64,000 nt of DNA from Pseudarthrobacter phenanthrenivorans Sphe3. Lineage in GTDB: Bacteria > Actinomycetota > Actinomycetes > Actinomycetales > Micrococcaceae. The stretch is taken from the NCBI RefSeq assembly GCF_000189535.1, contig NC_015145.1, positions 3,348,001 to 3,412,000 on the forward strand, read 5' to 3'. Positions 60,055 to 64,000 of this stretch are shown here, one piece after another. The position numbers were made by a program, and so were the translations under genes. Position 1 is the first letter of the stretch. Each line of letters opens with the position of its first letter. Below the pieces are notes generated by a model, which saw only the letters and a list, made by a program, of their open reading frames with translations, ran no database searches and was not told where the DNA came from.

Positions 60055-62166
60055 TCACGCCACCGGTTCGGCAGGCGTGACCGGGGCGACCGTCTCGGAC
60101 GGGGGTGGAGGCGGGGGCGCCTCCGTGGTCTGGGTCTGGGTAGGAACCGGCTCCACCGGCGCAGGCTCCACCGGCGCGGGCTCCACGGGTGCCGGTTCCA
60201 CGGTAGTGGGAACAGGCTCCGCAACGGGCGTGGTGGGTACCGGCTCCGGAACGGGCTCCACCGGTGTGGTGGGGGCAGGGTCCACGGGTGCCGGTTCCAC
60301 AGGTGCGGGCGTAGTTGGTACAGGCTCCTGGGTCACGGGGTCCGTGGTGCCGGGCGTTGTCGGTCCGGCAGTGCCGGTGCTTCCGGTCGGCGTTCCTGTG
60401 GGCTCCGTCGTTCCTGGGGCCGCATCGCCCGTTCCGGCAGCGGTGCCCGGCGCGGTACCCGTGCTGGTGCCTGACCCGGGCGCGGCGCTGGTGCCGTCGG
60501 ATCCCGCCGCAGCCTTCTCCCCCGCCGCTTTCTCCCCGGCGGCCTTCCCCCCGGATGCGCTGGAGGTCGGCTTGCTGGTGGGCGAAGCAGCCACTTCCAG
60601 GCCGGCCCCTCCCGCGTCCTTTTTCTTTGCGGCCGCCTCGATGCCCTTGGCCGGTGCCTGGGCCTCCACTCCCGCTCCGGCTGCTGCCTGTCCGCCCGAC
60701 CCTCCGCCGGCACCGCCGGCACCGCTGGCTGAGGCACCCTTGTCTTCGCTTGCGCCCGCGTCCGGCGTAAAAATGGCAGTCAGGCTGCTCAGGCCCTCGG
60801 GACTCTGTGCTGCCGTAGCGGACAGAACGGTGAACAAAGCCGCAGCAGCAGCGATGGCGGTGAACCGTACGCTGGGCTTGGGTGCGTGCGCACCGCCCCG
60901 CGTGCCGTGCCCGGGATGGCCGTGCCCCGGGCCCTGCGGCGCGGACCCTGCCAACGCTCCGGCCGCCGTCGTGCCCTTCCGGGACCAACTGGCCAGCCGC
61001 CCCGGCGTGTGCCCGGCCGCCTCATCAGGCTCGACGGCGGCCGCTGCTTCCGCGGCCGCCGCGGCTTCGGCAGCGGCGGCGGCCTGCCTCGCGAGCACCG
61101 CTGCCACGGCAGCTCCCAGGCAGATGGAGGACTTGGGGTCCGCGTCCACGGCGATGGGACGGTCCAGCTGCTCCGAAATCAGTTGGGCCACCAAGGGAAT
61201 CCGTGATGAGCCGCCGATCAGGAGCACGGCGGAAAGGTCTGCGGGCTGCAGCTGGAGGTCTGCCAGCGACTGTTCCAGTGCGTCCACGGTCTCCCGCAGG
61301 GGCTCTTCGATGAGCGCCTCGAATTCGGAACGGACCAGGCGCACCTGTTGCTGGAATCCGGGGAGGAGCACGGAGATACTGGCTTCGCTGTCCGCGGAGA
61401 GCGCCTCCTTTGCCTCCACGCATTCGCGCTGCAGCCTTGCAAGGGCCGCCAGGGCACCCGGGTCGGCGGGGTCCAGGGTGGCGAGGACGTCGCCGGTATG
61501 CCCGGCGACGTAGCGCAGGACGGCGGCGTCGAAATCGGCCCCGCCGAGGTTTTCAATGCCCTCCGGACGGCCGAGCAGTTCGAAGCGGCTGGTGCCGGCC
61601 TTTCTCAGGACCGCCGTGTCAAAGGTTCCGCCGCCGAGGTCGTAGACGGCAATGGTGCTTCCCTCATCAACGCGGACCTGCGAAGCGTAGTGCAGGGCGG
61701 CCGCCTCCGGCTCGGTCACCAGTGTTACGTCCTGCAGGCCCTTGGACGCCAGGGCGGCCTTCAAAAGGGTGGTCCGGTGGCTGCCCCAGGCTGCAGGGTG
61801 GGTCAGGATGATGTCCGACGGCGGCGCCCCCTCGCGCTCTTCCGCGCGGTCCGCCACCCACCGGGCCATGGTGGCGAAGACGTCCTCGGCGGGCAAGGAC
61901 AGCGCGCCCACGGAAAGCGGCACGGCGTCGCCCACACGGCGCTTGAATTCCCGCACCACCCGGGCCGGGGAGTCGAGGCCGCGGCGTTCCGCGGCTTCGC
62001 CCACCAGGACGGGGCCTTCCTCCGGGTAAAAAAGCACGGAGGGCACCGAGGCACCGCGGAGTCCGAGCGGCAGGCACTCGGGGGAAGAAGACGCTCCTTG
62101 GTCAAAACGGGCAACGGCAGCAGCTGTGAAGCTGGTCCCGACATCGATGGCGAGAACGTAGCTCAT
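60055..62166 (-). CDS. Membrane-anchored Hsp70-family ATPase with extracytoplasmic Pro/Thr tail
   Basis: This 703-residue protein starts at ATG 62166 (GAGG upstream). Residues 1-375 are a complete Hsp70/actin-type ATPase: VLAIDVGTSFTAAAVARFD, AVYDLGGGTFDTAVL and LLIGGSSRIPLVAQ. There is no substrate-binding domain. A Gly/His linker is followed by one membrane helix (about 430-450). A tail of about 250 residues, rich in Ala, Gly, Thr and Pro, has PVEPAP-type repeats and should lie outside the membrane. The architecture suggests a sensor coupling the cell surface to cytosolic ATPase state. Confidence 0.87.
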   Translation of the reverse strand: MSYVLAIDVGTSFTAAAVARFDQGASSSPECLPLGLRGASVPSVLFYPEEGPVLVGEAAERRGLDSPARVVREFKRRVGDAVPLSVGALSLPAEDVFATMARWVADRAEEREGAPPSDIILTHPAAWGSHRTTLLKAALASKGLQDVTLVTEPEAAALHYASQVRVDEGSTIAVYDLGGGTFDTAVLRKAGTSRFELLGRPEGIENLGGADFDAAVLRYVAGHTGDVLATLDPADPGALAALARLQRECVEAKEALSADSEASISVLLPGFQQQVRLVRSEFEALIEEPLRETVDALEQSLADLQLQPADLSAVLLIGGSSRIPLVAQLISEQLDRPIAVDADPKSSICLGAAVAAVLARQAAAAAEAAAAAEAAAAVEPDEAAGHTPGRLASWSRKGTTAAGALAGSAPQGPGHGHPGHGTRGGAHAPKPSVRFTAIAAAAALFTVLSATAAQSPEGLSSLTAIFTPDAGASEDKGASASGAGGAGGGSGGQAAAGAGVEAQAPAKGIEAAAKKKDAGGAGLEVAASPTSKPTSSASGGKAAGEKAAGEKAAAGSDGTSAAPGSGTSTGTAPGTAAGTGDAAPGTTEPTGTPTGSTGTAGPTTPGTTDPVTQEPVPTTPAPVEPAPVDPAPTTPVEPVPEPVPTTPVAEPVPTTVEPAPVEPAPVEPAPVEPVPTQTQTTEAPPPPPPSETVAPVTPAEPVA

Positions 62167-62319
62167 GGGAACCTCAGGAAAAACTGTTGTCTCGCCTGCA
62201 AGCTTCATCACTGGCGAACGTCACCAAGGTAGCACCACGGCCGGACGGCGAACACCCCTATTGCTACACCGAATTGTTATTTTCCGTGAGCGGTCCGCCG
62301 GATCGGAAGAAACCCCTGC

Positions 62320-63405
62320 TCAGAGGCCTGAGTACGAGTGCAGCCCGTTGAAAAACTGGTTCACGATGGTGAAGTTGAAAATGACACAAAGGTAGCCGAC
62401 AATCGAGAGCCAGGCAGCCCGGGTACCCGTCCAGCCGCGGGTGGCACGGGCGTGGAGGTAGCCTGCGTAGACCACCCAGATCACGAAGGTCCACACCTCT
62501 TTGGTGTCCCAGCCCCAGAACCGTCCCCACGCCTTTTCCGCCCAGATGGCACCGAACATCAGGGTGAAGGTCCAGCCGATGAAGGCGATCGCGTTGATGC
62601 GGTAGGACAGGTTTTCCAGGCTCAGGGCAGAGGGCACGAGGCGCATGAAACCCAGCTTGTCCGCCCCGCCCGCGGCCACCGTTTTCTGGCGGTGGGACTG
62701 GACCAGCTGCAGCGCGGACATGGCAAACGTCAGGGTGAAGAGCGCCGAGGAGAGCACGGCGATGGACACGTGGATGATCAGCCAGTAGCTCTGCAGCGCG
62801 GGAACCAGGTGGCCCACCGGCGTCCAGTACGCCACGGAGGCGGCAACCAGCATGATGATGGCCAGGCCCACCACGAAGGTGCCCAGGAAGCGCAGGTCGC
62901 GGCGGACCAGCACCAGCAGGAACACAGCCACCGCCACGAACGCGCCGGTGGTGAGGAACTCGTACATGTTGCCCCAGGGCACCCGGCCGGCGCCCAGGGC
63001 GCGGGTGACCACGCCGGCGCCGTGGATCAGCGCGCCAAGGATGGTCAGGGCCACCGCAACCCGCGCCGGAGCGCGTCGTTCCGCGGCATACCGCATGTCC
63101 GCGTCGGCGGTGGCGGCTCCCCCGCCTCCTGCGCCGGACAGAGTGGCAGTGGACGACGACGGTCGTTCAGCCCGGTCAGCAGGCCCGGCAAGGTGCGCCT
63201 CGCTGCGGGCGCCCGCTCCGGCAGCTACCGGCACCCGCCCGGCTTCGCCGGCCTGGGCGGCCTTGAGGTCGATCGCGCGCAGGGCCTTGCTGCTCTTGGC
63301 CAGGTCCCACGCGAAAGCGATAAAGGCCACCGTGTAGGTGCCCGCGGCCAGCAGCATGAAGAGTTCGCTGTACTGGCCCATGATTTCGTTGATTCCGTAC
63401 GGCAT
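62320..63405 (-). CDS. ccsB: Cytochrome c biogenesis protein CcsB/ResC
   Basis: This 361-residue membrane protein has about eight helices and the heme-handling WWD-type region near the C-terminus (EKAWGRFWGWDTKEVWTFVI), with conserved His residues in flanking loops. It works with ResB in system II to export heme and attach it to apocytochromes c. The frame runs upstream to 63489, but ATG 63405 (AAAGGA upstream) overlaps the resB stop as TAATG. An Ala/Gly-rich loop of about 60 residues follows the first helix. Confidence 0.93.
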   Translation of the reverse strand: MPYGINEIMGQYSELFMLLAAGTYTVAFIAFAWDLAKSSKALRAIDLKAAQAGEAGRVPVAAGAGARSEAHLAGPADRAERPSSSTATLSGAGGGGAATADADMRYAAERRAPARVAVALTILGALIHGAGVVTRALGAGRVPWGNMYEFLTTGAFVAVAVFLLVLVRRDLRFLGTFVVGLAIIMLVAASVAYWTPVGHLVPALQSYWLIIHVSIAVLSSALFTLTFAMSALQLVQSHRQKTVAAGGADKLGFMRLVPSALSLENLSYRINAIAFIGWTFTLMFGAIWAEKAWGRFWGWDTKEVWTFVIWVVYAGYLHARATRGWTGTRAAWLSIVGYLCVIFNFTIVNQFFNGLHSYSGL

Positions 63406-64000
63406 TACTGGTCCTTTTCGGGCCCGGTGGGGCCTGCTGGGGTGGTGGGTGAAGAAGTAGTTGCGGCCTGTTCCGGGTCCAGCTGCCATTCGTCGGCCAG
63501 CAGCTTCCGGAGGGCTGCCGCTTCGGCGGCAAGCCGGTGGTCTTCGCCGCGGGCCAGGAGCCCGTATTCAACCATGGTGCGCCCGTCCTCGTGGGTGCCT
63601 GTCCGGACCCACACGCGGCGGCGGTTGACGTAGAGCGAGAGGATCAGGCCCGCCACGGCCAGCAGCGCGAAAATCAGGGCGTAGAGCTGGCCGGGGTTGT
63701 GGTGGATGTCCACGCCGATGTAGCGCTTGACGCCGTCGAAGCTGATGGTGCCCTTGCCGTCGGGCAGGGTATAGCTGGTCCCGGGCGTCAGGGTGATGCC
63801 GCCGGCGTCGAGGTTGCGGGCGTTCAGCGGGGTGAGGTCCTGCACATCGAGTTCGAACACGTTCTGCGGGGCGCCGTCGTCCAGGCCGAGGTCGCCGTAA
63901 TAGGAGTTGAGCGTCAGCTGCGGGTTGAAGAGCTCCGGGTCCCCGCTGAAGGAGACGCCCTCGTCGGTGACGAAGGCCGTGGGCAGGAAGAAGCCCGCGA
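63405..64000 (-). CDS. resB: Cytochrome c biogenesis protein ResB, 5' end cut by window edge
   Basis: The visible C-terminal 197 residues show GDPELFNPQLTLNSYYGDLG, FDGVKRYIGVDIHHNPGQLY, a final membrane helix (LYALIFALLAVAGLILSLYV) and a cytosolic tail. This is the end of ResB/Ccs1, the partner of CcsB. The frame remains open at the right edge, so the start is not seen. The stop shares bases with the ccsB start. Confidence 0.92.
   Translation of the reverse strand, partial: AGFFLPTAFVTDEGVSFSGDPELFNPQLTLNSYYGDLGLDDGAPQNVFELDVQDLTPLNARNLDAGGITLTPGTSYTLPDGKGTISFDGVKRYIGVDIHHNPGQLYALIFALLAVAGLILSLYVNRRRVWVRTGTHEDGRTMVEYGLLARGEDHRLAAEAAALRKLLADEWQLDPEQAATTSSPTTPAGPTGPEKDQ

Noticed and set aside
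58076..61513. A 1145-codon open frame on the plus strand
   Set aside because: It is antisense to the Hsp70-like and LuxR genes, has no ribosome site and no domain, and arises from GC-rich codon bias on the true strand.

Overview
The window is high-GC DNA with dense, ATGA- or TGATG-coupled actinobacterial genes. Its gene content (menaquinone, phenylacetate, nirBD, resB-ccsB) fits a soil member of the Micrococcaceae, closest to Arthrobacter/Pseudarthrobacter. That placement is an inference from gene content and style, not from a marker gene. I see no rRNA, tRNA, CRISPR array, phage or transposase.

Layout. 1-6.5 kb: an edge-truncated GH5 glycosidase, a histidine phosphatase overlapping nnrD, an Hsp20 gene under a perfect palindrome, and an FAD monooxygenase coupled to an unknown protein. 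6.7-11.5 kb: oligopeptidase B, then a one-polypeptide adenylation / carrier / membrane-acyltransferase enzyme directly behind a DtxR/IdeR-type iron box. 11.7-17 kb: a DUF2945 stress protein, an SQR-like flavoprotein, and ackA and pta separated by a small acidic gene on the other strand. 17.2-34.3 kb: a scattered phenylacetate (paa) regulon (paaI, paaK, a PaaR-like TetR gene, paaZ, a second thioesterase, and a thiolase / enoyl-CoA hydratase / hydroxyacyl-CoA dehydrogenase operon). Four sites sharing one 22-bp operator tie these genes together. Between them lie an MBL-fold/quinone-reductase fusion, a lipoprotein HtrA protease, a cell-wall-anchored S1 protease, a tyrosine phosphatase and a GDSL esterase. 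34.4-41 kb: pentapeptide, SRPBCC and CsbD proteins, two lipoprotein loci (one split by a prfB-like +1 frameshift site), a DinB2-type polymerase lacking the aromatic steric gate, and an amino-acid permease. 41-47 kb: nirBD with a coupled unknown gene, and an Mn-type ABC importer. 47-53 kb: a CPBP protease and menB-menE-menA with small membrane proteins. 62.3-64 kb: ccsB and truncated resB.

The most unusual block is 53.0-62.2 kb. It is a minus-strand array: a membrane-anchored Hsp70-type ATPase with a long extracytoplasmic tail, a LuxR-type regulator without an ATPase domain, an IniB-like protein with a D/N/S-rich repeat tail, and two dynamin-like GTPases. This resembles mycobacterial iniBAC (isoniazid-inducible, cell-envelope stress) with an added Hsp70 module, and it lies between menaquinone and cytochrome-c maturation genes.

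Non-coding signals include two families of repeated inverted-repeat elements (21769/47138 and 17070/39263), a related single element (44402), and a 17-bp motif shared upstream of three stress-type genes (11639, 21889, 35600).
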